Shown here piece after piece: positions 8,002-15,891 of a stretch of DNA of 64,000 nt. Every line of letters begins with the position of its first letter. The stretch's first letter is position 1. Both the position numbers and the translations under genes were made by a program. Below the pieces are notes generated by a model that was given only the letters and a program-made list of their open reading frames with translations, did no database searches and was not told where the DNA came from. The stretch is from Shinella granuli. GTDB taxonomy: Bacteria; Pseudomonadota; Alphaproteobacteria; Rhizobiales; Rhizobiaceae. The stretch is from the NCBI RefSeq assembly GCF_004341885.1, contig NZ_SLVX01000009.1, positions 62,001-126,000 of the forward strand, written 5' to 3'.

Positions 8002-9006
8002 TCAGCCGATGCCGAGCTTCTTCGACACCTCGCCGACATTCTGCTTGTTGGCGAGCAGCGCCGGCACATAGGTCTCACGCGGCAGGGTCTCGCCGGCGAG
8101 GTAGCGGGCGACGTTCCGGATCGCCACGCGGCCGAGTTCGGCCGGCTGCTGGGCGACGTCGGCGGCGGCCGGCGAATTCGGGTCGGCGACGAGCTGGAGC
8201 ACTTCCGGGCTGCCGTCGACGCCGTAGGTCCGGATCTCGGTGCGGCCGGCGGCGGTCAGCGCCTGCGTCGCGCCGAGCTGCGGGATGTCCCAGGCCGACC
8301 AGATCGCCTTGATCGAGCCCTTTTCCGGATATTTGGCGAGGATCGCGGTGATCTGGGTGAAGGCGTCCTGGACGGTGTTGGGGATCACGTCGCGCAGCTC
8401 CGGCTGCACGATCTGCACCTTCGGGAAATATTTCGTCACGTTGACGAGCTGGTCGTAGCGGATGGCGCAGGGCGTGACGCCGTAGAAACCGTTGAAGACG
8501 ACGATGTTGCCCTCGCCGCCGATGTCGGAGACGAGCTGGAGGGCGAGGTCCTTGCCGATGCCCCAGTTGTCCGAGGTCGAATTGTTGATCGAGTTGACCG
8601 AGCCGACATCGATGGTGAAGACCGGGATATCGGCCTCGCGCGCCTTCTTCAGCCAGGGATCGATGACGCTGAGCGTGCCGAGGAGCTGCACGATGGCATC
8701 CGGCTTCTGGGCGATGAGCGTCTGGAGCTGGGAGACGAGCTTGCCGTCGTTGCGGCCGGCGTCGACGGCGATCGGCTCGCCGCCGAGGCGCTTCACTTCC
8801 TCGACCTGGGCGTTGTAGGCCTGGAGATCGAAGAAATGGTCCGTGCCGGCGGTGCTGATGCCGATGCGCTTGCCCTTCAGGGAAAGCCCCTCCTCAGCCG
8901 CTGCGGTGCGCGCCGAAAGAAGGCCGGTGCCCGCCACCACGCCGGCGACAGCCGTGAGTTTCAGGAGATTGCGGCGGTTAACGCCGGAAAACGTGTCGTC
9001 GGTCAT
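8002..9006 (-). CDS. Periplasmic sugar-type ABC substrate-binding protein
   Basis: The 334-residue protein begins with a Tat-like export signal ('NRRNLLKL' followed by an Ala/Gly/Val-rich core and 'TAAAEE'), then a type-I periplasmic-binding fold: 'GKRIGISTAGTDHFF', 'QTLIAQKPDAIVQLLG', 'ADIPVFTIDVGSVNS', 'YGVDGSPEVLQLV'. This is the ribose/LacI-like binding family. It should capture the substrate in the periplasm for the downstream permeases. ATG 9006 is preceded by GGGGAC. The gene heads the ABC-SfnB operon and is preceded by shared motif site C (9031-9050). Ligand unknown; the regulon context suggests an organosulfur compound. Confidence 0.9.
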   Translation of the reverse strand: MTDDTFSGVNRRNLLKLTAVAGVVAGTGLLSARTAAAEEGLSLKGKRIGISTAGTDHFFDLQAYNAQVEEVKRLGGEPIAVDAGRNDGKLVSQLQTLIAQKPDAIVQLLGTLSVIDPWLKKAREADIPVFTIDVGSVNSINNSTSDNWGIGKDLALQLVSDIGGEGNIVVFNGFYGVTPCAIRYDQLVNVTKYFPKVQIVQPELRDVIPNTVQDAFTQITAILAKYPEKGSIKAIWSAWDIPQLGATQALTAAGRTEIRTYGVDGSPEVLQLVADPNSPAAADVAQQPAELGRVAIRNVARYLAGETLPRETYVPALLANKQNVGEVSKKLGIG

Positions 9007-9030
9007 GGTGTCCCCGTTGGATCAATAATC

Positions 9031-9050
9031 ATATAATCTATAAAATAGAT
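9031..9050. promoter_or_regulatory. Shared AT-rich motif (site C) upstream of the ABC-SfnB operon
   Basis: ATATAATCTATAAAATAGAT lies 25 bases upstream of the binding-protein start. It contains a perfect dyad ATCTAT-AAA-ATAGAT (9036-9050) and matches the pattern shared with sites A, B and D-G. A regulator site overlapping the promoter is the likely reading; no biochemical evidence is available. Confidence 0.5.
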
Positions 9051-9145
9051 GGACTAATATGCGAAAACAGGCAGGTTTTTCCAAAATGGAGCCGGCTTGG
9101 GAAAAGATTCGGCTGTACGCAAGATACGCCGCGCAGCCCGCCCCT

Positions 9146-10513
9146 TCACTCCGCAGCAGCCGCCCTTGCGCGGAACCAGCCGGCGGGGTGTCGGTCCGGC
9201 AGGCGGTCGCCTTCGCCGAAGAGGCGGTTGCGCAGGCTGCCGGCCGCGTAGGCGGTCTTGTAGCGGCCGCGCTCCTGCAGAACCGGGATGACGAGATCGA
9301 CGAAATCCTCATAGCTTTCCGGCGCGACGGTGCGGGCGAGGTTGAAGCCGTCCACCTCGCCTTCCGCGATCCACGCCTCCAGCGCATCGGCCACCTGGTA
9401 GGGATTGCCGACGATCAGCGGATAGCGCCCGCCGAGCGCCATCTCGGAGAGGATGCTCCGCTTCGTCCAGCCGCGCGCGCGGGCGAGATCTACCGAGGTC
9501 TGTACGAAATTGCCCTTGCCGTAGGCGATCGGCTCGTCGGGTTCATATTGCGAAAAGTCGATGCCCGTACCGGCGGAGAAATGTGCAAGGCCCGCCTCGG
9601 GGCTGGCGTAGCGGGCGTAGTCCTCGAACTTCTCCTTTGCCGCCTTCTCCGTGCGGTCGACGACGACGGTGAGGCCGGCGAAGATACGGACATCCTCGGC
9701 TCGCCGGCCCGCCTCCACCGCGCCCTTGCGGATAGCGCGCGCCGCGGTGCGCGCGACGTCCGCATCCGGCGGGGAGATGAAGACGCATTCGGCGTGGCGT
9801 GCGGCGAAACTCCGCCCGCGGCCGGAGGTGCCGGCCTGGTAGAGCACCGGCGTGCGCTGGCGTGAGGGCTCGCTGAGATGATAGGCCTCGGCGCGATAGA
9901 ATTTTCCTTCGTGCCGGATTTTTCGCACCCGGGCCGGGTCCGAATAGACGCGGGCACGGCGATCGCGGATGACGGCGTCGTCGTCCCAGCTTCCTTCCCA
10001 GAGCTGGTAGAGGAGATCGAGGAATTCGTCGGCCCGGTCGTAGCGCTGGTCGTGTTCGCCGAGCGCGCTTTCGCCCATCGCCCGCGCCGCACTGTCGAGA
10101 TAGCCGGTGACGATGTTCCAGCCGATGCGGCCGTCCGTCAAGTGGTCGAGCGTCGAGATGCGCCGGGCGAAGATGGCGGGCGCCTCCGCATTGACATTGA
10201 CCGTGACACCGAAGCCGAGCCCCTTCGTCACCGCCGCCATGGCGGAGATCAGCATCAGGGGATCGTTGACCGGAAGCTGGATGGATTCGCGCAGGGTCAG
10301 GTCGACGGACCGCTGGTAGACGTCGTAGACCCCGACGATGTCGGCGAGGAACACGCCGTCGAACAGGCCGCGCTCCAGCGTCATCGCCAGGTCCGTCCAG
10401 TAGCTGAGCCTGGTATAGCGGTGTGACTGGTCGCGCGGATGCGCCCAAAGGCCATGGTTGATATGGCCGGCGCAGTTCATGGTGAAGGCGTTGAGGAGGA
10501 TTTCTTTTCGCAT
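9146..10513 (-). CDS. NtaA/DszA-family FMN-dependent monooxygenase
   Basis: The 455-residue product is a second luciferase-superfamily enzyme of the NtaA/DszA group: 'LLNAFTMNCAGHINHGLW', 'FDGVFLADIVGVYDVY', 'GRIGWNIVTGYLDSAARAM', and 'PVLYQAGTSGRGRSFAARHAE'. It differs clearly from the 168-1583 paralogue, so the two probably act on different substrates. The ATG at 10513 matches the family start; the longer frame to 10570 would run into the preceding gene. It is the last gene of a six-gene operon (15669 to 9146) containing a methionine-type ABC importer and two SfnB-like enzymes. A stem-loop at 10524-10545 precedes it. A cytoplasmic oxygenolytic desulfurisation step is inferred. Confidence 0.88.
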   Translation of the reverse strand: MRKEILLNAFTMNCAGHINHGLWAHPRDQSHRYTRLSYWTDLAMTLERGLFDGVFLADIVGVYDVYQRSVDLTLRESIQLPVNDPLMLISAMAAVTKGLGFGVTVNVNAEAPAIFARRISTLDHLTDGRIGWNIVTGYLDSAARAMGESALGEHDQRYDRADEFLDLLYQLWEGSWDDDAVIRDRRARVYSDPARVRKIRHEGKFYRAEAYHLSEPSRQRTPVLYQAGTSGRGRSFAARHAECVFISPPDADVARTAARAIRKGAVEAGRRAEDVRIFAGLTVVVDRTEKAAKEKFEDYARYASPEAGLAHFSAGTGIDFSQYEPDEPIAYGKGNFVQTSVDLARARGWTKRSILSEMALGGRYPLIVGNPYQVADALEAWIAEGEVDGFNLARTVAPESYEDFVDLVIPVLQERGRYKTAYAAGSLRNRLFGEGDRLPDRHPAGWFRARAAAAE

Positions 10514-10523
10514 GTCTTCTTGC

Positions 10524-10545
10524 GGAGGGCGGCACGGCGCCCTCC
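10524..10545 (-). other. Intra-operon stem-loop between SfnB-like and NtaA-like genes
   Basis: An 8-base perfect stem GGAGGGCG/CGCCCTCC with a six-base loop lies in the 47-base gap between the SfnB-family stop (10561) and the NtaA-family start (10513). No T run follows on the minus strand. Confidence 0.5.
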
Positions 10546-10560
10546 CCTTCTTCCGGCCTG

Positions 10561-11826
10561 TCAGATCCACGAATGCAGCGGCGGCTGCACGCCGTTGAGG
10601 TAATACTGACCGACCGCGTGGAACTTCCAGCGCACCGGATCGTGCAGCGTGTGGGTGCGCGCGTCACGCCAGAAGCGATCGAGATTGTGCGTACCGAGCG
10701 TCGAGCGCGTGCCGGCGAGCTCGAAAAGCTTGTTGGCGGCGGCCAGCGCCACCTCCGTCGTCAGCACCTTGGCTTCGGCGACCGCGATCTTCGCCCTGGC
10801 GATCGTCTCGTCGGTGACGCCCGCAATGGTCTCGTCGAGCTGGCGGCCGGCGCGTTCGAGCAACGCCTCGGCGGCGTGGAGGCGGATCTTGAGATCGCCG
10901 ATCGCCGCGATCGTATAGGGATCGTCCGCCGCCTTATCCGAACCGCTGTCGATCCACGGGCGGGCATGGTTTCGCACGAGGTCGATGGTCGCCTCGATGG
11001 CGCCGCGCGCGATGCCGGCGTCGATCGCCGCGTGGATGAGCTGGCTTTGCGGACCGACGGCGCTCTGGTTCTCGTAGACGATATGGGCGGGCAGCACGCG
11101 GGCTTCCGGGATCGCCACCGCGTTCAGGATCACCGTACCGCTCGCGGTGGTGCGCTGGCCGAAGGCCGACCAGTCGTTGACGACCTCCAGCCCCGCCGCG
11201 TCCCGATCGGCGACGGCGACGACGACATGGCCGTCCTCATCGAGCGCAACGATGGGCACGAGATGGGCAAAGAGCGCGCCCGTGGAATAGAATTTCTTGC
11301 CCGAGACGGTGAAGTGGTCGCCCGTGCGGACAAGCTTCGTCTCGAAAGCTTCGACATTCTTGCCGCCGAATTCGGAGAAGGCATTGCCGAGCCGTTTGCC
11401 CGCCAGCACCGCGCCGAAAAGCTCGTGCTTCTGTGCGTCGCTGCCGGTCTGGCGGATGACGTCGACGATCTCGAAACTGTTCTGGGCAATCTGGGTGAGG
11501 GAAGGATCGCCGGCCGCGAGCGTGGCGAAAACTTTCGCCAGCGTGACCTGCGAGACACCCGCCCCGCCGTACTCTTTCGGGATGGTGATGCCCCAGAGAC
11601 CACTTTCCGAGAAGAGGTCGACCTCGGAGAAGGGCAAGCGCCGGTCGCGGTCGCGCTCCCTCGCCTCGGCAGCGAAGAGCGGCTTCAGCCGTTCCGCGAC
11701 GGCGATCGCCTCCGCGTCGTCACGGATGACATGGGCGGCTCGCGCCGGTGGGGCGGGTAGCCAGCCGGCTTCGCCGGGCGCGGGTTCGGCAAGGGTTTTT
11801 CGTGCGTTGGCTTGGGTCGGGGTCAT
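10561..11826 (-). CDS. SfnB-family sulfur acquisition oxidoreductase
   Basis: The 421-residue protein shows the same branch landmarks as the 3160 gene: 'IPKEYGGAGVSQ', 'SLTQIAQNSFEIVDVIR', 'SGKKFYSTGALFAHL', 'WSAFGQRTTASGT' and 'RFWRDARTHTLHDPVRWKFHAVGQYYLNG'. It has about 40 extra N-terminal residues rich in Ala and Pro before the first helix. The start is uncertain: ATG 11826 was taken, but a GTG at 11841 is possible and neither has a clear ribosome site. It follows the methionine-type binding protein and precedes the NtaA-family enzyme, so the pair may act in sequence (S-oxygenation, then C-S cleavage), by analogy with DszC and DszA. Confidence 0.86.
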   Translation of the reverse strand: MTPTQANARKTLAEPAPGEAGWLPAPPARAAHVIRDDAEAIAVAERLKPLFAAEARERDRDRRLPFSEVDLFSESGLWGITIPKEYGGAGVSQVTLAKVFATLAAGDPSLTQIAQNSFEIVDVIRQTGSDAQKHELFGAVLAGKRLGNAFSEFGGKNVEAFETKLVRTGDHFTVSGKKFYSTGALFAHLVPIVALDEDGHVVVAVADRDAAGLEVVNDWSAFGQRTTASGTVILNAVAIPEARVLPAHIVYENQSAVGPQSQLIHAAIDAGIARGAIEATIDLVRNHARPWIDSGSDKAADDPYTIAAIGDLKIRLHAAEALLERAGRQLDETIAGVTDETIARAKIAVAEAKVLTTEVALAAANKLFELAGTRSTLGTHNLDRFWRDARTHTLHDPVRWKFHAVGQYYLNGVQPPLHSWI

Positions 11827-11855
11827 GGTTTCGGCCGTCACTTCAAGAAGGGGTT

Positions 11856-11883
11856 GCCGGGCTGCGATAGGGCACAGCCCGGC
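11856..11883 (-). other. Intra-operon stem-loop behind the methionine-type binding-protein gene
   Basis: A perfect 9-base stem GCCGGGCTG/CAGCCCGGC (11856-11864 and 11875-11883) lies between the binding-protein stop at 11900 and the SfnB-family start. It lacks a T run, so partial read-through and mRNA stabilisation are more likely than full termination. Confidence 0.6.
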
Positions 11884-11899
11884 GGCGAAGGGCGAAAAA

Positions 11900-12712
11900 T
11901 CAGAAGGCGGCGACCACCTGTCCCTTGTAGCGCTCCTCGATGAATTTCCGCGTCTCTTCGCTGTTCAGCGCCTTGGCGAGCTTGGCGACGCGTGCATCGC
12001 CCTTGGTCTCCGGGCGGGTGACGAGATATTCGCTCCAGACGTTGTAGCCATCCTGGCCGCGGTCGATCAGCAGCGACTTGGAGATGTCGAGCTTTGCCTC
12101 GAAGACGTAGTTGCCGTTGAGTGCGGCGAGGTCGACTTCGCCGAGCGCGCGCGGCAGAAGCGCCGATTCCAGCTCGACGATCTTGAGGTTTTTCGGGTTC
12201 TCGACGACGTCCTTGATGGTCGGCAACGGGTCTTCCGGCGAGGTTAGCTCCGGCTTGCCGGCAACTTTTATCAGACCCAGTTTTTGCAGAAGCAGCAGGC
12301 CGCGTCCGCCATTGACCGGATCGTTCGGGATCGCGACGGTCGCGCCGTCGGCGAGTTTTTCCACCGCGTCGATCTTCGTCGAATAGGCGACGAAGGGCTC
12401 GATATGCACGGGCACGATCGGCGTCAGATCCGTGCCGCGCTGCTTGTTGTAGTCGTTGAGGAACGGCCTGTACTGGTAGTAGTTGGCGTCGAGCTCGCCG
12501 GAGACGAGCTGGGCGTTCGGCTGGATGTAATCCGTGAAGACGCGGATATCGAGGTCGAGGCCGTCCTTGGCGAGGATCGGCTTGACGAATTCGAGGATCT
12601 CCGCGTGCGGAATGGCGGTGGCGCCGACGACGAGCGTGTCGTCCGCCCTGGCGGAACCGAAGGCGGCGAGCGCGAGGCCGGCGGCGATGGTGAGGGATTT
12701 CAGGATGCGCAT
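11900..12712 (-). CDS. MetQ/NlpA-family ABC substrate-binding protein
   Basis: The 270-residue protein has a Sec signal peptide (basic start, 'IAAGLALAAFGSARADD') and the NlpA fold: 'VVGATAIPHAEILEFVKPIL', 'VFTDYIQPNAQLVSGELDANYYQYRPFL', 'AIPNDPVNGGRGLLLL', and 'ALNGNYVFEAKLDISKSL'. There is no lipobox Cys, so it is probably a free periplasmic protein and not a lipoprotein as in MetQ of enterics. ATG 12712 sits behind a perfect AGGAGG. It forms a methionine-type importer with the upstream MetI-like and MetN-like genes. Given three oxygenases in the same operon, the ligand may be an oxidised or substituted organosulfur compound; this is inference. Confidence 0.9.
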   Translation of the reverse strand: MRILKSLTIAAGLALAAFGSARADDTLVVGATAIPHAEILEFVKPILAKDGLDLDIRVFTDYIQPNAQLVSGELDANYYQYRPFLNDYNKQRGTDLTPIVPVHIEPFVAYSTKIDAVEKLADGATVAIPNDPVNGGRGLLLLQKLGLIKVAGKPELTSPEDPLPTIKDVVENPKNLKIVELESALLPRALGEVDLAALNGNYVFEAKLDISKSLLIDRGQDGYNVWSEYLVTRPETKGDARVAKLAKALNSEETRKFIEERYKGQVVAAF

Positions 12713-12732
12713 GTGGGTCCTCCTGGCGCGGG

Positions 12733-13392
12733 TCATTTGCGGGAAAAATGGGCGACGAGACGGTTGCCGCTCGCCTGGATGAGCTGGACGAAGACGATGA
12801 GGATCGCCACGCAGACCAGCATGATTTCGGTCTGGAACCGGTGGTAGCCGTAGCGGATGGCAAGATCCCCGAGCCCGCCGCCGCCGATCGCGCCGGACAT
12901 GGCCGTATAATCGACGAGCACGATGGCCGTGACCGTGACGGCCGCCAGGAGGCTCGGCAGCGCTTCGGGCAGCACGGCGCGCAGGATCGTCTGGCTGGTG
13001 GACGCGCCCATCGCGAGGCTCGCCTCGATGACGCCACGGTCGACCTCGCGCAGCGCCGTCTCGACCAGCCGTGCGAAGAAGGGCGCGGTGCCGACGACGA
13101 GCGGGAAGATGACGCCGCGGACGCCGAGCGAGGTGCCCGTGACGATGACCGTGACGGGCATCAGCACGATGAGCAGGATGATGAAGGGCACCGAGCGGAT
13201 GATGTTCAAGACGAACGACAGGCCGCCATAGGCGACCGGGGCCTGGAAGAGCTGCTGTCGCCCGGTGAGGAAGAGCAGGACGCCGAGCGGCAGGCCGACG
13301 AGCACGGTGAGCAGCAGCGCGCCGCCGACCATGGCGAGCGTCTGGCCGAGCGCCGCACCGATATCGCCCCAATAGATGTTCTCAAACGACAT
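12733..13392 (-). CDS. MetI-like ABC transporter permease
   Basis: The 219-residue inner-membrane protein has five hydrophobic segments and the size usual for MetI. The EAA-like loop reads '[27 protein letters not shown]', and '[21 protein letters not shown]' is typical of methionine permeases. The ATG at 13392 overlaps the stop of the ATPase gene by 11 bases, indicating coupling. It transports the ligand of the 11900 binding protein, powered by the 13382 ATPase. Confidence 0.9.
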   Translation of the reverse strand: MSFENIYWGDIGAALGQTLAMVGGALLLTVLVGLPLGVLLFLTGRQQLFQAPVAYGGLSFVLNIIRSVPFIILLIVLMPVTVIVTGTSLGVRGVIFPLVVGTAPFFARLVETALREVDRGVIEASLAMGASTSQTILRAVLPEALPSLLAAVTVTAIVLVDYTAMSGAIGGGGLGDLAIRYGYHRFQTEIMLVCVAILIVFVQLIQASGNRLVAHFSRK

Positions 13393-14431
13393 GGCGCGGC
13401 CTTTCCTCGATGGCGGCCAGCGGCGCGCCGCCCAGCTCCACATCGACGCCGCTCGCCTCCAGCCCCGCGATCGCGCCCGCCACGTCCCGCCCGCTGAGCG
13501 AGACGATGAACTGCGCATAGGGTGTCTCGCGGATATGGCCGATGCGGCCGGCGAGGATCGCGTAATCGACGAGGTTTTCCCGGGCGATGCGGCCGAGGAT
13601 CGGCTTGTGCGCTGCCGGCCCCGTGAAGGTGAGGCGCACGGTGCGTCCGCCGAGATCGGCCCCGGCGACGGCGTCGAGCGAACCGCCATCCGGCTCGGCC
13701 TCGCGCACCAGGCGCAGCGTCGCGGGGTGGCGCGGATGCAGGAAGACGTCGGTCACCGGTCCCTCCTCCACCACGCGGCCGCGATCGAGCACGGCGACGC
13801 GGTCGCAGGTGCGGCGGATCACATCCATCTCATGGGTGATGAGCACGATGGTGACGCCGAGGTCGCGGTTGATCTGGCGCAGGAGATCGAGCACCGCACC
13901 CGTTGTCTGCGGATCGAGCGCGCTCGTCGCTTCGTCGCAAAGGAGAACCGAGGGCTCGCAGGCAAGCGCCCGGGCAATGCCGACGCGCTGTTTCTGCCCG
14001 CCCGAAAGCTGGCGCGGATATTTCTGCGCATGCTCCGTGAGGCCGACGCGGGCGAGCAGCGCCGCCACCCGTTCGGCGATCTCCACCTTGCCATATTGCC
14101 CGGTCAGTTCCAGAGGATAGGCGACGTTTCCGGCGACCGTGCGGGCACTCAAAAGGTTGAAATGCTGGAAGATCATGCCGATCGACCGGCGCAGCGCGCG
14201 AAGGCGCTCGCCGCGGGCGTCCGTCACCCGCTCGCCGGCGACAAAGATCTCGCCGCCGCTCGGGCGTTCCAGCAGGTTGATGAGCCGCACCAGCGTGGAC
14301 TTGCCGGCGCCGGAGGAGCCGATGACGCCAAAAATCTCGCCCTTGGCGATGGAGAGGTCGACACCGTCGAGCGCGGCGACCGCACCTTGCCTGCCGGTAA
14401 AACTCTTGGTGATCCGTTCCAGCCTGATCAT
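13382..14431 (-). CDS. MetN-like ABC transporter ATP-binding protein with NIL domain
   Basis: The 349-residue protein has Walker A 'GSSGAGKST' (residues 38-46), signature '[16 protein letters not shown]', Walker B '[13 protein letters not shown]' and the H-loop 'ITHEMDVI'. The C-terminal part from about residue 270 ('[19 protein letters not shown]' to 'GVDVELGG') is an ACT-like NIL domain, which in MetN gives feedback inhibition by internal methionine. The ATG at 14431 follows the stop of the SfnB-like gene by five bases. Presence of the NIL domain suggests that uptake may be inhibited by cytoplasmic methionine or a related compound. Confidence 0.9.
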   Translation of the reverse strand: MIRLERITKSFTGRQGAVAALDGVDLSIAKGEIFGVIGSSGAGKSTLVRLINLLERPSGGEIFVAGERVTDARGERLRALRRSIGMIFQHFNLLSARTVAGNVAYPLELTGQYGKVEIAERVAALLARVGLTEHAQKYPRQLSGGQKQRVGIARALACEPSVLLCDEATSALDPQTTGAVLDLLRQINRDLGVTIVLITHEMDVIRRTCDRVAVLDRGRVVEEGPVTDVFLHPRHPATLRLVREAEPDGGSLDAVAGADLGGRTVRLTFTGPAAHKPILGRIARENLVDYAILAGRIGHIRETPYAQFIVSLSGRDVAGAIAGLEASGVDVELGGAPLAAIEERPRHVV

Positions 14432-14436
14432 CGCCG

Positions 14437-15669
14437 TCAGCCCGCGCTGGCGCCGATGCGCCATTGATAGGGCGGCGGCGTGCCGTTGACGGCGAAATCG
14501 CCGATGATGCGATGCTTGTAGATGCGCGGATTGTGCGAGGCGAGCGTGCGGGCGTTGCGCCAGTGGCGGTCGAGGCCGGCCGGCTTCTTGGTCGCCGAGG
14601 CGCCGAGCGCGTCAAAAAGCAGGGTCGAGGCGTCGAGGATGAGGTCCGAGACGACCGTCTGGGCCTGCGCCGCCTCGAGTTCGGCAATGGCATTGGCCTT
14701 TTCCTCGGCCTCGGCGTCATCGACGAAATGGGCGGAGTAGGCGCGTTCGAGGCTGGCGGCCGCCTGAAGGGTGACCGCGCCCGCCGCATAGGCCGCGGCG
14801 CGAATGCGCCCGACGACCTGCAGGACCTGAGGATCCGCGCTGGAACGCGCGGCGCTCGCGTGGGTGTAGGTACGCCGCCGCTCCGCCACGGCTTTGGCAA
14901 CGTCCGCCGTGATCGCCCGGCCGATGCCGGCGAGCGTCGCAAGATGCACGAGCTGGTAGAAGGCGGCCGAATATTTGAAGCGATCGTCATCGATGACGAC
15001 ATCGTCAGGCGCGACGGCGACGTCGCGGAAGGTGGTGGTGCCGCTCGCCGTCAGCGTCTGTCCGAAACCGTCCCAGTCGTCGACCACCTCGACGCCGGCG
15101 GCTTCGCGACGCACGGCGACCGAAACGTCCTCCCCGGCCGCATTGGACGCGCCGACGTCGATCCAGTCGGCGAAGAACGAGCCGGTCGTATAATATTTCG
15201 CGCCGTTGAGGACGAGCCGGCCGTCCTTTTCCGCGACGTTGGTGGAGAAGCATTCGAGCGCTGCACCCGTTCCGATCTCGCTCCAGGCGTTACCGGCGAT
15301 CTCCCCGCGGCCGATCCGGCCAAACCAGAGCGCCCGGCGCGCAGCGTCCTTCGTGTTGAGGATATCCTCGGCGAAGCCGAAATGGCCGCGCAGCGCCTGC
15401 GTGATGTTGGAATCGGCGGCGGAAAGCTCGATGAGAAGATTGAAGAACTGCGGCAGGCTCGCACCCTTGCCGCCCGCCTCGACCGGCAGACGCACCGCGC
15501 CGAAACCGGCCTCTTTCAAAAGACGGATCGCCTTGTGCGGCAGGTCGCGCTCCAGGTCCCGCCGCACGGCCTCGGCGGCGATCTCGGCGAAAATCGGCCG
15601 GAACGGCGCGGCCAAAGCCTCATATCCTTCCCCGGGGCCGGCGCCCCAGGCGTTCTCGATCTGCGTCAT
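14437..15669 (-). CDS. SfnB/DszC-like flavin-dependent monooxygenase
   Basis: The 410-residue protein has the acyl-CoA dehydrogenase fold of the SfnB/DszC group: '[15 protein letters not shown]', '[12 protein letters not shown]', '[15 protein letters not shown]', '[19 protein letters not shown]' and '[29 protein letters not shown]'. In the last motif His-Asn-Pro replaces the His-Asp-Pro of its relatives, so it is the more divergent of the four. ATG 15669 was preferred to a GTG at 15678. It is the first gene of the operon that runs to 9146, and motif site B (15751-15780) lies about 80 bases upstream, in the same orientation and spacing as site A has to the 168-1583 gene. Confidence 0.82.
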   Translation of the reverse strand: MTQIENAWGAGPGEGYEALAAPFRPIFAEIAAEAVRRDLERDLPHKAIRLLKEAGFGAVRLPVEAGGKGASLPQFFNLLIELSAADSNITQALRGHFGFAEDILNTKDAARRALWFGRIGRGEIAGNAWSEIGTGAALECFSTNVAEKDGRLVLNGAKYYTTGSFFADWIDVGASNAAGEDVSVAVRREAAGVEVVDDWDGFGQTLTASGTTTFRDVAVAPDDVVIDDDRFKYSAAFYQLVHLATLAGIGRAITADVAKAVAERRRTYTHASAARSSADPQVLQVVGRIRAAAYAAGAVTLQAAASLERAYSAHFVDDAEAEEKANAIAELEAAQAQTVVSDLILDASTLLFDALGASATKKPAGLDRHWRNARTLASHNPRIYKHRIIGDFAVNGTPPPYQWRIGASAG

Positions 15670-15750
15670 GCTTCCCACTCATCGCTGCCGTGCCGGCCGC
15701 GGCGGCCGATCACGCTTGGAATTGGCGAGGAGAGTAGCCGTCGCTCCATA

Positions 15751-15780
15751 TAAATACAGAAATTCTATCTTTTTTATATA
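15751..15780. promoter_or_regulatory. Shared AT-rich motif (site B) upstream of the methionine-type operon
   Basis: Bases 15751-15773 are identical over 23 positions to 1652-1674 (site A). Read on the minus strand the core is ATATATAAAAAAGATAGAATTT, which has two more A residues in the spacer than site A. It lies about 80 bases upstream of the operon's first start codon. Near identity in two separate promoters argues for a functional element. Confidence 0.55.
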
Positions 15781-15830
15781 TTACAAAGCGGAATGCTGTT
15801 TCTTCCGGCAGCCGTGACGGGGATGGGCCA

Positions 15831-15868
15831 AACAAAAGACCCCGGCGCGAGGAGGAAGCGCCGGGGTC
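15831..15868 (-). terminator. Rho-independent terminator of the sulfonate ABC-sulfhydrylase operon
   Basis: A perfect 11-base stem GACCCCGGCGC/GCGCCGGGGTC (15838-15848 and 15858-15868) is followed on the minus strand by TTTTGTT. It lies 23 bases past the sulfhydrylase stop codon. Confidence 0.85.
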
Positions 15869-15891
15869 GCACGCCGATCGGGCGGCCGGCC

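Noticed and set aside
11900-12712. Methionine-binding lipoprotein
   Set aside because: The signal peptide has no lipobox Cys, so a soluble periplasmic protein was called.
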